A stretch of 64,000 nt of DNA from Skermanella pratensis (GCF_008843145.1 NZ_CP030265.1:4084501-4148500); one strand, 5' to 3'; positions 1-10,316 are shown, numbered from the stretch's first letter. Notes: generated from the letters alone by a model not told the origin. A program made the numbers and translations.

Positions 1-56
1 CGCTTGTCGACCAGCTTCTGGACCTGTTCGGCCTCGATCTGCTGAATGATGTTCAT
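1..56 (-). CDS. rplS: 50S ribosomal protein L19, N-terminal fragment
   Basis: Only the first 18 codons lie in the window; the gene runs off the left edge. The translation starts MNIIQQIEAEQVQKLVDK, the typical L19 N-terminus. L19 sits at the 30S-50S interface. It is the last gene of the rpsP-rimM-trmD-rplS order on the same strand, which supports the call despite the short piece. The start ATG lies about 70 bases downstream of the trmD stop. Confidence 0.85.
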   Translation of the reverse strand, partial: MNIIQQIEAEQVQKLVDK

Positions 57-127
57 CGCACTCACCCCTTACCTTCACTGATGGCGCACCGAACCCTTGG
101 CAGGCTCCCGGCGGACCCGTTTATCAT

Positions 128-895
128 CTATTCCATCGTCGCGACGCGGTCGCGCCGGCGGCGCTTCCGCGGTTCTTCCGCCTCGCGGGCGGCCTCGTAG
201 CGGGACCACAGGTCGGGCCGCCGGGCCCTGGTGATCCCCTCCGCCTCGGCCAGCCGCCAGGCCCTTACCTTCTCGTGATGACCGGAAAGCAGGACTTCCG
301 GCACCGTGCGCCCCTGCCAGTCGGCCGGCCGCGTATAATGGGGATACTCCAGCAATCCCCGCTCGAAACTCTCCTCCCCGGCGGTCTCCTCGTTGCCCAT
401 GACGCCCGGCAGAAGCCGGACGACGGCATCGATCAGGGCCAGGGCCGCCGGCTCGCCGCCGGACAGCACGAAGTCGCCGAGGCTGACCTCCTCGACCCGG
501 TGGGCCTCCAGGACCCGCTCGTCGACCCCTTCGTAACGTCCGCACAGAAAGGTCACGACGGGTTCAGCCGCCAGTTCCCTGACCAGGGGCTGATCGAGCA
601 GGCGCCCGCGCGGCGACAGGTAGATGACCCGGCCGCGTTCCGCCGCTTCCGCGCCGCCGGTGGCGGCCGTCAGCGCCGCGTCCAGGACATCCGGCCGCAT
701 GACCATGCCGGGACCGCCGCCGAACGGGGTATCGTCGACCGAGCGGTGTTTATCGCGTGCGAAAGACCGGATGTCCACTGCTTCCAGGGACCAGATCCCG
801 TTTTCGAGCGCGCGCCCGGCGAGGCTGAGACCCAGCGGCCCCGGGAACATTTCCGGGAAGAGGGTCAGCACGCGGACGGTCCATGCCCGGTCCAT
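128..895 (-). CDS. trmD: tRNA (guanine-N1-)-methyltransferase TrmD
   Basis: Makes m1G37 in tRNAs that read CNN and related codons, using SAM, which prevents +1 frameshifting. About 255 residues, normal for the family. SPOUT trefoil-knot motifs are visible: [11 protein letters not shown] near residue 60, [11 protein letters not shown] near 115 and [11 protein letters not shown] near 135. The start is ATG at 895, directly on the rimM stop; a GTG one codon upstream (898) would give a 4-base overlap and is an equally good choice. The C-terminus ends in a basic Arg-rich stretch. It is translationally coupled to rimM in the ribosomal operon. Confidence 0.96.
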   Translation of the reverse strand: MDRAWTVRVLTLFPEMFPGPLGLSLAGRALENGIWSLEAVDIRSFARDKHRSVDDTPFGGGPGMVMRPDVLDAALTAATGGAEAAERGRVIYLSPRGRLLDQPLVRELAAEPVVTFLCGRYEGVDERVLEAHRVEEVSLGDFVLSGGEPAALALIDAVVRLLPGVMGNEETAGEESFERGLLEYPHYTRPADWQGRTVPEVLLSGHHEKVRAWRLAEAEGITRARRPDLWSRYEAAREAEEPRKRRRRDRVATME

Positions 896-1503
896 CACGC
901 CCCCTCCCTGCCGACGGCGGCGTCGCCGTCCTCGTCGTCCCGATCCCGGTCCGGGGCGCCCGGCGGCGCCAGCAGATCCTCGGGCGGGTCGGCGACGATG
1001 CGTCCGCCGGCCACGTCCACAACCGGCACGATGGCCTTGGTGAACGGAACCATGGCGGTGCGCCGGTCGGGGAGCGCCAGTTCGAGCATGTCCCCGCCGC
1101 CGAAGTCGTGGACTGCGATCACCGTGCCGATCCGTTCGCCGTCCGGCCGCAGGACCGGCAGGCCGATCAGGTCGGCATGGTAGAACTCGTCCTCGTCCTC
1201 GGGCGGCGGCAGGCGGTCACGGTCGACGTGGAGCAGCACGCCGCGCAGGGCTTCCGCGGCGGTCCGGTCGGCAACCCCCTGCACCCGGGCCAGCCAATAG
1301 TCCTTCATCGCCGACTGGAGTTCGACGGTGAAGCGGCGGGTGCCGGTGTGGTCGGTCAGAGGGTTGTAATCCGCGATGGCGGCGGGGTCGCCGGTGAAGC
1401 TCTTCAGCTTCACCAGGCCGCGCACGCCATGCACGCCCACGATCTGGCCGACGCACACGCGTGCGCCAGTTGCATCGGGCTTGCCTGCGGACCGGGGTGC
1501 CAT
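895..1503 (-). CDS. rimM: Ribosome maturation factor RimM
   Basis: Assembly factor for the 30S head that binds S19 and acts in 16S 3' domain maturation. 202 residues: N-terminal RimM beta-barrel ([17 protein letters not shown] at about residues 16-32) followed by a PRC-barrel domain beginning at the [19 protein letters not shown] segment near residue 100. The last 25 residues are an acidic, disordered-looking tail absent from E. coli RimM. It lies between rpsP and trmD, with its stop overlapping the trmD start. Confidence 0.95.
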   Translation of the reverse strand: MAPRSAGKPDATGARVCVGQIVGVHGVRGLVKLKSFTGDPAAIADYNPLTDHTGTRRFTVELQSAMKDYWLARVQGVADRTAAEALRGVLLHVDRDRLPPPEDEDEFYHADLIGLPVLRPDGERIGTVIAVHDFGGGDMLELALPDRRTAMVPFTKAIVPVVDVAGGRIVADPPEDLLAPPGAPDRDRDDEDGDAAVGREGA

Positions 1504-1540
1504 GGGAGGAGACCTGAGCCTTCGAGATTACCGGGCGGGA

Positions 1541-1918
1541 TTACTCGGCGCTGCCGGCGGCTTCCGCCTCGGCGCGCTTGGCGGCTGCGGCCTGCTCCGC
1601 CTTGATCCGCTCCTGGGCCTTCGCCTTGGGGGCGGCCTTCTTCGGGTTCTGGCCCTGGGCCGGCATCGGCACGATCTCGGCGCGGCCGAGGAACAGCTCG
1701 ACGCGGTCGGTCGGCTGGGCGCCGACGGACAGCCAATGCTTGGCGCGCTCGGTGTTGAGCACGACCCGCTCGGGATGATCCTTGGCCAGCATCGGGTTGT
1801 AGGTGCCGATCTTCTCGATGAAGCGGCCATCGCGCGGGCTGCGCGCGTCGGTGACGACGATGGCGTAGAACGGGCGCTTCTTGGCGCCGCCGCGGGTCAG
1901 ACGGATCTTCAAGGACAT
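1541..1918 (-). CDS. rpsP: 30S ribosomal protein S16
   Basis: Small-subunit protein bound early in 16S assembly. The N-terminal 80 residues are canonical ([20 protein letters not shown], then [12 protein letters not shown]-like and YNPM segments). The remaining 45 residues form an Ala/Lys/Glu-rich extension that makes it 125 residues, longer than the roughly 82 of E. coli but common in alphaproteobacteria. First ribosomal gene of the cluster, 90 bases downstream of ffh. Confidence 0.97.
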   Translation of the reverse strand: MSLKIRLTRGGAKKRPFYAIVVTDARSPRDGRFIEKIGTYNPMLAKDHPERVVLNTERAKHWLSVGAQPTDRVELFLGRAEIVPMPAQGQNPKKAAPKAKAQERIKAEQAAAAKRAEAEAAGSAE

Positions 1919-2007
1919 TGCGAAACTACTCTCTTCACTCAGGTTGCAGGTATTGGCTGTCTTGTCGGTAGGCGAACTGTCGTATACGAGGCTGTGCGGG
2001 CGGCGGC

Positions 2008-3372
2008 TTACGGGAAGCCCTTGCCGCGGGGAAGGAGACCGGCCAGGCCCTGGCGCATCATGCCTTTCTGGCCCATCTTCTTGACCTTCTTCATCATGGT
2101 CTGCATGTCCTGGAACTGCTTGAGCAGCCGGTTGACATCCTGGACCTGTACGCCCGACCCCAGGGCGATGCGGCGCTTGCGCGACGCCTTGATAAGGTCG
2201 GGATTGCGCCGCTCGGCCTTGGTCATGGACGAGATGATGGCTTCCTGCTTCTTCAGGATGCCCTCGTCGATGTTGGCGTCCTTGAGCTGGTTCTTGATCT
2301 TGCCGATGCCGGGCAGCATCCCCAGCATGCCGCCCATGCCGCCCATCTTGCGGATCTGCTTGAGCTGGTTCGCCATGTCGTCGAGGTCGAAGGTGCCCTT
2401 CTCCATCTTCTTGGCGAGCTTCTCGGCCTCCGCCTTGTCGATGTTCTCGGCGGCCTTCTCGACCAGGCTGACCACGTCGCCCATGCCCAGGATGCGGCCG
2501 GCGATGCGGTCGGGATGGAAGGCTTCGAGCGCGTCCACCTTCTCGCCGACGCCCAGCAGCTTGATCGGCTTGCCGGTGATCTGGCGCATCGACAGCGCGG
2601 CACCGCCGCGGGCGTCGCCGTCGATCCGGGTCAGCACGATGCCGGAGATGCCGACGCGGTCCTGGAAGTTGGTCGCGACCGTCACCGCGTCCTGGCCGGT
2701 CATGGCGTCCACGACCAGCAGCGTCTCCACGGGCTTGGTGGCGTCGCGGACGGCGGCCACCTCGGCCATCAGCTCGTCGTCGATCGCGAGCCGGCCGGCG
2801 GTGTCGAGCATGACGACGTCGTAGCCTTCGACGCGGCCGGTCTGCATGGCGCGCCTGGCGATCTCCACCGGCTGCTGGCCGGGGACGATCGGGAGGGTCG
2901 CGACCTGGACCTGCTCGCCGAGGATCTTGAGCTGTTCCTGGGCCGCCGGGCGCCTGGTGTCCAGCGAGGCCATCAGGACCTTCTTGCGCTCCCGCGTCTT
3001 GAGGCGGAGCGCGATCTTGGCGGTGCTGGTGGTCTTGCCCGAGCCCTGGAGGCCGACCATCAGGATCGGCACGGGAGCCGCGGCTTCTAGGTTGATGCCT
3101 TCGCTGGACGAGCCCAGCATCTCGACCAGATGGTCGTAGACGATCTTGACGACCATCTGGCCCGGCGTCACCGAGCGCAGGACCTCCTGGCCGACGGCCT
3201 TCTCCTTGACGCCGGCGATGAACTGCTTGACGACGGGCAAGGCCACGTCGGCTTCGAGCAAGGCGACGCGCACCTCGCGCAGAGCGATCCCGACATCCTC
3301 CTCGCTCAGCGCGCCACGCCGCGTGAGACGATCGAAGATGTCTCCCAGCCGTCCGGTCAGCCCTTCAAACAT
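2008..3372 (-). CDS. ffh: Signal recognition particle protein Ffh
   Basis: SRP54 GTPase that binds signal peptides and 4.5S RNA and delivers ribosomes to FtsY. 454 residues with the N domain, then the G domain: P-loop [15 protein letters not shown] near residue 105, [16 protein letters not shown], and a [10 protein letters not shown] motif (the more usual form is TKLDGDARGG). The methionine-rich M domain follows, with [15 protein letters not shown] near residue 340 and several Met-rich helices at the end. Upstream gene of the ribosomal cluster on the minus strand; a promoter is expected in the gap to its right. Confidence 0.97.
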   Translation of the reverse strand: MFEGLTGRLGDIFDRLTRRGALSEEDVGIALREVRVALLEADVALPVVKQFIAGVKEKAVGQEVLRSVTPGQMVVKIVYDHLVEMLGSSSEGINLEAAAPVPILMVGLQGSGKTTSTAKIALRLKTRERKKVLMASLDTRRPAAQEQLKILGEQVQVATLPIVPGQQPVEIARRAMQTGRVEGYDVVMLDTAGRLAIDDELMAEVAAVRDATKPVETLLVVDAMTGQDAVTVATNFQDRVGISGIVLTRIDGDARGGAALSMRQITGKPIKLLGVGEKVDALEAFHPDRIAGRILGMGDVVSLVEKAAENIDKAEAEKLAKKMEKGTFDLDDMANQLKQIRKMGGMGGMLGMLPGIGKIKNQLKDANIDEGILKKQEAIISSMTKAERRNPDLIKASRKRRIALGSGVQVQDVNRLLKQFQDMQTMMKKVKKMGQKGMMRQGLAGLLPRGKGFP

Positions 3373-4334
3373 GCGTCACTCGGTCATGGTTCGCGAAAGT
3401 CGGATGCCCGGCCCCACTGCGCCGCCGTCTCGGCCAGACTTGCTGGCCATTCGCCCAAACAGAAACGCGCCAGTGCGCGAAACTCGCGGACCGGCGGGCA
3501 CCCTCGGGCGCAGACAAGGCGGCTCATGGGATTGAGCGGACCGCGAAACTAGGGGACCGGAGCGGCGATGTCAACAGGAGGGTTATGCCTATGTGCGGCT
3601 TTCGTGCGGCGACTTCCTCGGCTACCGCCGATCCCCTCGGAAAGGCCGCATATGTCATCATCCGTAACGGCGAGCCCCGACGATCGGGAAGCCGATGGGC
3701 GTCCACGACCTTGGCTGACGACACCCCCCTCCCCTGGCAAGGACGCAAATGTCAGCATCCGTGATGACAGGGCTGTCGGCTGGCGATGTCGCGATGCGTC
3801 GAGCGGCCGTTGCGAGCCCGCAAAGTTGCATGCGTCACGAAGACGCTCGTATGAGGCGAATGCCTATTCTAGCTTGGACATGCGGACAGCGACCGGGACT
3901 GGCCCGGTCGCCTCCGCTACAGAGGGAGCAGATCGATGCGGAAACATCGGTTCTCTCTCCAGGTCTGGTTCCAGGCGTTCAGGGTGAAAATCCTGTTCGT
4001 GCTGCAATTCTAGACCGGGAGCCGGCGGCGGGAGGCACATCCCGCCGCCTACCCTCGAAAGATAAGCGAACCGCCGAAATTCTTCAACGGTGTCGTGGAC
4101 CTCCGGGGCGGAAGGTTGCGCATGACGTCAGGTAGCCATGCCGGCCAGCAGACCGGCTTCGTCCAGGCACTCGACCATTTTTCGCTTGCGGATGCGGCGT
4201 AACCGGATATCCGGGACCCGCGTCCGAAATCATGCCCCGGATGTGGAGTTGATGGATCCCTGGGCGGGCATTTCCGGTTCATGCAGGATGCTCGCCGCCC
4301 AGAAGCGATCGGGTCCACTTCAGGAGATCGAAGC
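3373..4334 (+). other. Gene-poor stretch between ffh and the exoD-like gene
   Basis: About 960 bases with no recognisable protein, tRNA or rRNA. The left end should hold the ffh promoter, but I could not pick convincing -35/-10 boxes. Open frames here have poor composition and no family resemblance. One 25-codon frame at 3936-4013 has a fair Shine-Dalgarno (GAGGGAGC) and is noted under findings. Confidence 0.6.
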
Positions 4335-4925
4335 ATGAGTGATCAACCACACCGCGCCCTCAGCGATGTCCTTGATCGATTGGAGAGCACGGCACGAGGC
4401 GAGAGCATAACCGTGCAAGAGGTGGTCGAGAAACTCGGTCACAAATCCTTTGCGTCCTTGATGCTGATTTTTTCACTGATCTCCACCTCGCCGGCCAGCG
4501 CGATCCCCGGCCTGACGGCGACGGTCGCTGTGATCATCTTCATTCTGGTCGTGCAGATGATTATCGGACGGGATTGCGTCTGGCTGCCACAGATCATCAG
4601 CCGCCGGCGCCTGTCCACGGAGAAGCTTTGCAAGGGGATCGGCTGGCTGCGCAAGCCCGTGCTGTTCGTGGAACGGTTCTTGAAGGCGCGGCTCACCTTC
4701 TTCCTCCATCGGCCGTGGCTTTTCCTGCCCTTGTTCCTGATCCTGGCGCTGACGCTGTTCATGCCGTTCATGGAGGTGATACCGACCTCGGGGTCCATCG
4801 CGTCGGCCGTGATCGCGTTTTTCGCCGCCGGGCTGCTGACCAGGGACGGCGGCCTCGTCCTGTTTTCGCTGATCCTGCTCCTGGCGGTGCCCGTGGCCGT
4901 CTGGCAGTTCGGCTTCAGCTCCTGA
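4335..4925 (+). CDS. ExoD-family integral membrane protein
   Basis: 196 residues matching the exopolysaccharide synthesis ExoD family (named for Rhizobium ExoD, needed for exopolysaccharide and alkaline tolerance; molecular function unknown). The family opening SDVLDRLESTARGESITVQE is followed by hydrophobic segments around residues 40-75 and 130-195 with a basic stretch between, consistent with a polytopic inner-membrane protein. ATG at 4335 is chosen because AGGAGA lies 7 bases upstream; a longer frame exists but has no RBS. It stands alone between two gene-poor stretches. Confidence 0.8.
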   Translation: MSDQPHRALSDVLDRLESTARGESITVQEVVEKLGHKSFASLMLIFSLISTSPASAIPGLTATVAVIIFILVVQMIIGRDCVWLPQIISRRRLSTEKLCKGIGWLRKPVLFVERFLKARLTFFLHRPWLFLPLFLILALTLFMPFMEVIPTSGSIASAVIAFFAAGLLTRDGGLVLFSLILLLAVPVAVWQFGFSS

Positions 4926-5301
4926 AGCGACGGGAAGCAGTTTGGTCTTGGCCTGGGCGGGACTTGCCGCCTCCCTCGTCCGCTGTGCCGGCCTGCCGAC
5001 CTTTCGGTCGATGCCGCATCGCGCGGCCTCTCCCTTTGGAGGAATCCGCGGCGGAAGGCATCCGGAAACATCCGCATCGCCGAGGTGACCCGATCCGTCG
5101 GTTGATTATCTTCACCGGTAACATGGCACGGATATTCTGTTCAGGGGATGTGCATCTTATAGAATAATCATGGGAGGATTGTTCGTGAAGCATGGCCGGC
5201 GGAGCGGAACGTCGCGGAGCGGCGACAAACCGGCAGGCCGATCAGGTCCGGCGCCGTTGCTGATCGTGGCCGATGAGAAAAGCACTCTGACCCCATTGAC
5301 G

Positions 5302-5438
5302 CAGTGTTTTTGATGACGTTCGGCGGAGCGGAGTGCCGCAGGTCGGCCTTCGCCCGTCAGGGCGAACGTCGACACCCTGCGTCAACACTCCGGCCACGCT
5401 GTCGGCGTCGGCCTTCGATAAATCAATCAAAAACACTG
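5302..5438. repeat. MITE-like segment with 13-bp inverted ends
   Basis: CAGTGTTTTTGAT at 5302-5314 and its exact complement ATCAAAAACACTG at 5426-5438 enclose 111 bases with no coding capacity. I see no clear target-site duplication outside the arms. A miniature element or IS remnant is the likeliest reading; a large stem-loop RNA is the alternative. Confidence 0.45.
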
Positions 5439-5497
5439 TGCCGAGCCACTAGAGTTTCGGCCGGAACGAATGATTCCCTCACTTTATGTTTTGCGAT

Positions 5498-5519
5498 GCG
5501 TTGGGCCGCGGCCCAACGC
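5498..5519. repeat. Perfect 22-bp GC palindrome
   Basis: GCGTTGGGCCG followed by its exact reverse complement. It resembles the GTTGGG...CCCAAC hairpin at 22198-22216, so it may be a REP-like dispersed palindrome rather than a site for a local regulator. Confidence 0.5.
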
Positions 5520-5580
5520 TTGGAACCGAATGTCTCGGTCGGAAAAAAACATCATATCCACGAGGGTCCGCATCGCCTTC

Positions 5581-5619
5581 TCCCACGCATGATATCGGGA
5601 ACTTATATCATGTTTGGGA
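5581..5619 (-). terminator. Hairpin downstream of the MBL hydrolase gene
   Basis: TCCCA-CG-CATGATAT and ATATCATG-TT-TGGGA form 13 paired bases plus a 2-base mismatch around a 9-base loop. It begins 22 bases past the stop of the minus-strand MBL gene, so a terminator role is plausible, but no T-tract follows. A regulatory dyad is the alternative. Confidence 0.35.
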
Positions 5620-5640
5620 AACCGCCATGCAATCCGCCGG

Positions 5641-6534
5641 CTACCGGTACGCCGACCCGTCCTCGGCCCGGGCGGGATGCCGCAGGTATCTGCCCTGCCT
5701 CGGTACGGCGACGCGGTCGAACTCGTCCGCAAGCCGGTGGAGGGCGGTGCGCATCTCCGGCCCTTTCATGGGTTCGCCGTGGCCGGTGACGACCAGGGCC
5801 GGGTCGAGGGCGGCGAGCTTGGCGACGGACTGCTTCGCCTTGTCCCATTCCACCGTGTAGTAGGTCGGCGGGCCGTGCATCTCCGCCCGCTGGACCGCGA
5901 CCGCGTAGGCGGACTCCTGCCCCGTGGTCACGAAGGCGTCGCCGGCGACGATGGCGCGGTCGGCCTCGCGCCAGAGCGACACGTGGCCGACGCTGTGACC
6001 GGGCGTATGGAGCCAGCGCCAGCCGGGCATTTCCGGAATGGTGCCGTCCTCCGGGAAGGCCCGGAGCCGGCCGCCGACATCGACCGGGCCGCGCGGGTAG
6101 AAGCGCGCCAAGGCCGCCATGGCGCCGCCCCCCACGGAGGGGTCGCCCGGCGGGTAGGAGGCCCTGCCGTTCAGGTAGGGATGTTCGAGCGGGTGGGCGT
6201 AGACGGGGGCGTCCCACTCCTCCGCCAGATCCTCCAGCGCGCCGATATGGTCGAAATGGCCGTGGGTCATGACGATCGCCGAAGGCCGGGCGCCGGGGCC
6301 GAACCGCTCCTCGGCGGCCCCCGTGATCATGCCCTTGGTCCCCGGGATGCCGGCGTCGACCAGGACCCACTGGCGGTCGCCGGCTCCGGGGCGGCCCCAG
6401 AAGACGACGTTGACGATGCCCAGCCGGCGATAGGCCAGGTCGGGGGCGATCTGGTGGGTCTTGTCGCCGCGTGCCGCGTCCAGTTCGGGATCGACCGCGC
6501 TGGCGCTCGGGGACAGGGGGATCTGCTCTGCCAT
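5641..6534 (-). CDS. MBL-fold metallo-hydrolase
   Basis: Metallo-beta-lactamase-fold hydrolase, about 297 residues. Zinc ligands are visible: THGHFDHIG (HxHxDH), HTPGHSVGHVS, the bridging Asp in VAGDAF, and TGHGEPM near the C-terminus. The family includes lactonases, glyoxalase II-like and thioesterase enzymes, and I cannot assign a substrate. No signal peptide is seen. The start is taken as ATG 6534; a GTG at 6639 would add 35 residues of low-quality sequence. It is divergent from the pentapeptide-repeat gene with about 195 bases between. Confidence 0.82.
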   Translation of the reverse strand: MAEQIPLSPSASAVDPELDAARGDKTHQIAPDLAYRRLGIVNVVFWGRPGAGDRQWVLVDAGIPGTKGMITGAAEERFGPGARPSAIVMTHGHFDHIGALEDLAEEWDAPVYAHPLEHPYLNGRASYPPGDPSVGGGAMAALARFYPRGPVDVGGRLRAFPEDGTIPEMPGWRWLHTPGHSVGHVSLWREADRAIVAGDAFVTTGQESAYAVAVQRAEMHGPPTYYTVEWDKAKQSVAKLAALDPALVVTGHGEPMKGPEMRTALHRLADEFDRVAVPRQGRYLRHPARAEDGSAYR

Positions 6535-6729
6535 CTCGGTGGTTTCCCGCCTTTGTTTTCCGGTGGTCCAGTGGATCGGTTCGTTGAACCAACCGGCCTC
6601 CGTTTCGACCGTTCCCGGCGGGGTATAGGAAAATTTCACGTTTGGTTACCGATTGGTCACGACGGCCTTAACGAATCCTTCGTCCTTTCCGCCTAAGCTT
6701 GCCGAGGAAGATTCCAGGATGGCTCCCCA

Positions 6730-8061
6730 ATGGCTTCTGCCTCCGCCGAAACCAGCGAGATTCCCCGCGCCAAGCTCTCCCAGCAGGAGCTGAACGCACT
6801 GACGAACCGGCACAAGGCATTCCTGAAACGCCAGCCGGGAGGGACGCGCGCGATCTTCAAGATGCGCGACCTGTCGCACCTGGACCTCAGCGGCCTGGAC
6901 CTGACCGATGCCGATTTCAGCGGGGCCAAGCTATTCAGCGCCCGGCTCCAGGGCTGCAACCTGACGGGCGCCGACCTCTACGGCACCGACCTGCGCCTGG
7001 CGAACCTGACCGGCGCCACCCTCATGAAGACCGACCTGCGCGGCGCCTGCCTGCGCGGCGCCATCCTGAGCGAGGCCATGCTGATCGAGGCGGACCTGCG
7101 CGACGGCATGCTGGTCCATATGGGAAAATCGGGCGAGATGGCGTCGGTCAACCAGGAGGCGGTCAAGCTGACGACGGAGCTGACCTGCGCCATCATGCGC
7201 GGCGCCAACCTGTCGCGCGCCCGGGTGTCCAACGCCTTCGTGATGCAAACCGACATGACCGACGCGGTCATGCGCGGCACCAAGTTCGTTCGCGCCAACC
7301 TGACCAATTCCGACCTGACCGGGGCGGACCTGCAGGGCGCCGACCTGACCGGGGCCAACCTGACCGGCGCCCGCCTGACCGGCGCCGTCCTGACCGGCGC
7401 CGTGCTCGACAGCGCGCGGCTGGTGAACGCCGTCCTGATCGGCGCCATCCTGGACGATGCGCAGCGCCGCGCGCCCGAGCTGGCCGGGGCCGTGGTGGCC
7501 AAGGATTTCGCCGCCCTGGGCCGCACGCTGCCGGAGATCGCGGCCGGCCACGCCGCCTGGATGGACAGCGGAGGCAAGGAGGGGCACCGCGCCGACCTGT
7601 CAGGCTATGAACTGACCGGGTTCAACCTGCGGGGACTGAACCTGTCGGCCGCGGTGCTGCAGGGCGCCACCCTGGTCAAGGCCGACATGAGTTCCGCCGT
7701 CCTCGCCATGGCCGACCTGTCGCTCGGCGACCTGCGCCGGATCAACCTGTCGAACGCCGACCTGCGCGGCGTCAACCTGGAGCGGGCAACCCTGACCGGG
7801 GCCGACCTGAGCGGCGCCAAGCTGAACCCCGTGAATATCCAGAGCGGCAGCGGCCATGTCTGGCGCGCCAACCTGCACCGCGTCCGGCTGGAGGGGGCCA
7901 ATCTCCAGGGCGCCGACCTCCGCAAGGCCAACCTGACCGACGCCGTGCTGTCGCGCGCCGACCTGCGCGGGGCGGACCTGCGGGAAACCAACCTGACCGG
8001 AGCCGACCTGAAGGGCGCGCGGCTGGAAGGGGCCGTGATGACCGGAGCCACGGGCATCTGA
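6730..8061 (+). CDS. Large pentapeptide-repeat protein
   Basis: 443 residues. A polar N-terminus (1-45) is followed by A(D/N)LxG-type pentapeptide repeats at about 46-130, 151-245 and 288-440. The blocks are separated by non-repeat linkers at about 131-150 and 246-287. Such repeats fold as a right-handed quadrilateral beta-helix. Some members (Qnr, MfpA) mimic DNA and bind gyrase; most have no known role. No transmembrane segment or signal peptide is seen, so it is probably cytosolic. It is flanked by a divergent hydrolase and convergent gshA, so it is likely monocistronic. Confidence 0.9.
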   Translation: MASASAETSEIPRAKLSQQELNALTNRHKAFLKRQPGGTRAIFKMRDLSHLDLSGLDLTDADFSGAKLFSARLQGCNLTGADLYGTDLRLANLTGATLMKTDLRGACLRGAILSEAMLIEADLRDGMLVHMGKSGEMASVNQEAVKLTTELTCAIMRGANLSRARVSNAFVMQTDMTDAVMRGTKFVRANLTNSDLTGADLQGADLTGANLTGARLTGAVLTGAVLDSARLVNAVLIGAILDDAQRRAPELAGAVVAKDFAALGRTLPEIAAGHAAWMDSGGKEGHRADLSGYELTGFNLRGLNLSAAVLQGATLVKADMSSAVLAMADLSLGDLRRINLSNADLRGVNLERATLTGADLSGAKLNPVNIQSGSGHVWRANLHRVRLEGANLQGADLRKANLTDAVLSRADLRGADLRETNLTGADLKGARLEGAVMTGATGI

Positions 8062-8118
8062 CCGCCGGCTTCGTCCCTGATCCCTTCGCCTTGGTAGTTC
8101 CGCCTTGGTAGCGGCGCC

Positions 8119-9483
8119 TCAGTAGGAGAATTCGGCGAAGACGCGGTCGATGTCGCCCTGCCATTCGCCATGGTAGCGGTTCAGCAGGATCGTCGCGGGG
8201 GTCCTGCCGGTCTCGGCCACTTCCAGCAGGGTGTTGATGAAGTGGGTCTCGTCGTCGCCCCAGCGGTCGTTGCGGGCGCGCCGCCGCAGACCTTCCCCGG
8301 CGATCCCCAGGACCTCCGCCGCGACCTCGCGCAGGGAACGGCCGCGGTGGGTCGCGTCGAGGGCGAGGCGCGGCACCTCGGCGCGGAGATGGGCGCGCTC
8401 CTCCGCCGTCCAGTCCTTGACCAAGTCCCAGGCGGCGTCCAGAGCCGTGTCGTCGTAGAGCAGCCCGACCCACAGGGCCGGCAGGGCGCACAGGCCGCGC
8501 CACGGACCGCCGTCGGCGCCACGCATCTCCAGGTATCGCTTCAGGCGGACTTCCGGGAACAGCGTGGTCAGGTGGTCGGCCCAGTCGGTCATCAGCGGCA
8601 GCTCGCCCGGCAGCGCCGGCAGGCGGCCCTGGAGGAAGTCGCGGAAACTCTGGCCGGAGGCGTCTATGTATTTCCCGTCGCGGTAGACGAAGTACATCGG
8701 CACGTCGAGGGCGTAGTCGGCATACTGCTGGAACCCGAATCCCTCCTCGAACACGAACGGCAGGTCGCCGCAGCGGTCGGGGTCGGTGTCGGTCCAGATG
8801 TGGCTCCGGAAGCTCTGGAAGCCGTTGGGGCGTCCCTCGGTGAAGGGCGAGTTGGCGAACAGGGCCGTCGCGATCGGCTGGAGCGCGAGGCTGACGCGGA
8901 ACTTCTTCACCATGTCGGCTTCGGACCCGAAGTCCAGGTTCACCTGCACGGTACAGGTCCGCATCATCATGTCGAGGCCCAGCGTTCCGCGCTTGGGCAT
9001 GTAGTCGCGCATGATCTTGTAGCGGCCCTTGGGCATCCACGGGATCTCGTCCCGTTTCCATTTAGGATTGAAGCCCAGCCCGATCATGCCGATGCCCAGC
9101 TCGCGGCCGACCTGCTTGACCTGGTCCAGGTGCTCGTGGACCTCGGCGCAGGTGTCGTGCAGGGTTTCCAGCGGGGCGCCGGACAGTTCCACCTGGCCGC
9201 CCGGCTCCAGGCTGATGTTGCAGGAGCCGCAGGTCAGCGCGATGACGTTGCCGCCCTCGCGCACGGGCTCCCAGCCGAAGCGGGTCATCCGGTCGAGCAG
9301 CTCGCCGATGCCGTCAGGCCCGTCATAGGGCAGCGGACGCAGGTCGCTGGTGCGGTACGCGAATTTCTCGTGCTCGGTCCCGATGCGCCAGTCGGACGCG
9401 GGCTTGCTGCCCTGCTCGAGATGGCTCACCAGACTGCGCGGGTCGGTAATCGGTTCGCCGCGGGACTTCGGAGGGGCGGACAT
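8119..9483 (-). CDS. gshA: Glutamate-cysteine ligase (plant/alphaproteobacterial type)
   Basis: First enzyme of glutathione synthesis: ATP-dependent joining of glutamate and cysteine. About 454 residues of the GCS2 family. Supporting segments are [10 protein letters not shown] near residue 37, [19 protein letters not shown] near 90, [14 protein letters not shown] near 160 and [13 protein letters not shown] near 320. The start is ATG 9483; an in-frame TTG at 9498 overlaps the rsmE stop and would add five residues. It directly follows rsmE on the same strand, so the two are probably co-transcribed. Confidence 0.93.
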   Translation of the reverse strand: MSAPPKSRGEPITDPRSLVSHLEQGSKPASDWRIGTEHEKFAYRTSDLRPLPYDGPDGIGELLDRMTRFGWEPVREGGNVIALTCGSCNISLEPGGQVELSGAPLETLHDTCAEVHEHLDQVKQVGRELGIGMIGLGFNPKWKRDEIPWMPKGRYKIMRDYMPKRGTLGLDMMMRTCTVQVNLDFGSEADMVKKFRVSLALQPIATALFANSPFTEGRPNGFQSFRSHIWTDTDPDRCGDLPFVFEEGFGFQQYADYALDVPMYFVYRDGKYIDASGQSFRDFLQGRLPALPGELPLMTDWADHLTTLFPEVRLKRYLEMRGADGGPWRGLCALPALWVGLLYDDTALDAAWDLVKDWTAEERAHLRAEVPRLALDATHRGRSLREVAAEVLGIAGEGLRRRARNDRWGDDETHFINTLLEVAETGRTPATILLNRYHGEWQGDIDRVFAEFSY

Positions 9484-9494
9484 GGGATGCCTGA

Positions 9495-10316
9495 TCAACC
9501 TGGTTCTTGGTTTCGGGACGCCGGGGAACGGAACGGGGGACGCACGTCTGCACCGCCTGCCGCCCAGTCCCCGGCCAGGGCCTGCCAGCAGGCGAGTGCG
9601 GCGAGCGCCGCCGTGTCGGCACGCAGGATCCTTGGCCCCAGCCCGACCGGAACAACAAATGGCAGTTTCAGCAACCCGTCAAGCTCATCCTTGGCGAAGC
9701 CCCCTTCCGGACCGGTCAGGATAGCCGCCGGGCCGGGCGCCAACTCCGCGACGGCGCTGGCGATCGGCTTGACCGGCCCGGCCTCGGCGCATAGCAGGAT
9801 CACGCGTTCCGCCGGCCAGTCGCGCATCGCCTGGTCGAGCCGGGCCGGCTCCCTCAGTTCCGGCACGGTCAGGCGTTCGCACTGCTCCGCCGCCTCGATG
9901 GCATTGGCGCGCAGCCGGTCGACATTGACGCGGGCGACATCGGTGTGGCGCGTCAGCACCGGCCAGACCAGGGAGGCGCCGAGCTCGGCAGCCTTCTCCG
10001 CGACGAAGTCGATGCGCGCCCGCTTGATCGGGGCGAACAGCAGCCACAGGTCGGGCTCGGGCGCCTGGGGCCGCCGCCGCGACTCCACCGCCAGGCTGCA
10101 CCAGCCCTTGCCGAATCCGTCGATTCGCGCGGCCCATTCGCCGTCGCGGCCGTTGAACAGCGCGACCCGGTCGCCGCGGTCGAGCCGGAGCACATGGCGC
10201 AGGTAATGCGCCCGCTCGTGGTCGAGGCCCACGGTGGCGCCGGCGGACAGCGGCTCCCCGACATAGAGGCGGGTCCGCGGCGGTTCGCGGTCGGTATCGG
10301 TCTCCATGGTCTCCAT
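9495..10316 (-). CDS. rsmE: 16S rRNA (uracil1498-N3)-methyltransferase RsmE
   Basis: SPOUT-class SAM methyltransferase that methylates U1498 in the 30S decoding site. 273 residues: N-terminal PUA-like part ([17 protein letters not shown] near residue 33), then the knot domain with [13 protein letters not shown] near residue 205 and [18 protein letters not shown] at the C-terminus, both diagnostic. A second in-frame ATG at 10307 is an alternative start. It lies immediately upstream of gshA and downstream of the dehalogenase-like gene, all on the minus strand. Confidence 0.94.
   Translation of the reverse strand: METMETDTDREPPRTRLYVGEPLSAGATVGLDHERAHYLRHVLRLDRGDRVALFNGRDGEWAARIDGFGKGWCSLAVESRRRPQAPEPDLWLLFAPIKRARIDFVAEKAAELGASLVWPVLTRHTDVARVNVDRLRANAIEAAEQCERLTVPELREPARLDQAMRDWPAERVILLCAEAGPVKPIASAVAELAPGPAAILTGPEGGFAKDELDGLLKLPFVVPVGLGPRILRADTAALAALACWQALAGDWAAGGADVRPPFRSPASRNQEPG

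Larger units (their letters stand above)
4926..5640 (+). other. Gene-poor stretch with inverted repeats
   Basis: About 715 bases without a credible gene. It holds a 137-base segment bounded by 13-base inverted repeats (5302-5438), a perfect 22-base palindrome (5498-5519) and a long imperfect hairpin (5581-5619) just past the end of the MBL gene. Short frames across it do not resemble known proteins. Confidence 0.6.

Noticed and set aside
6928-8061. Long minus-strand and other-frame open frames across the pentapeptide gene
   Set aside because: They mirror the repeat codons of the real gene and show no family resemblance.
8078-8112. Repeated CGCCTTGGTAG words after the pentapeptide gene
   Set aside because: Only two short copies, no pairing or coding meaning; probably chance or a small slippage event.
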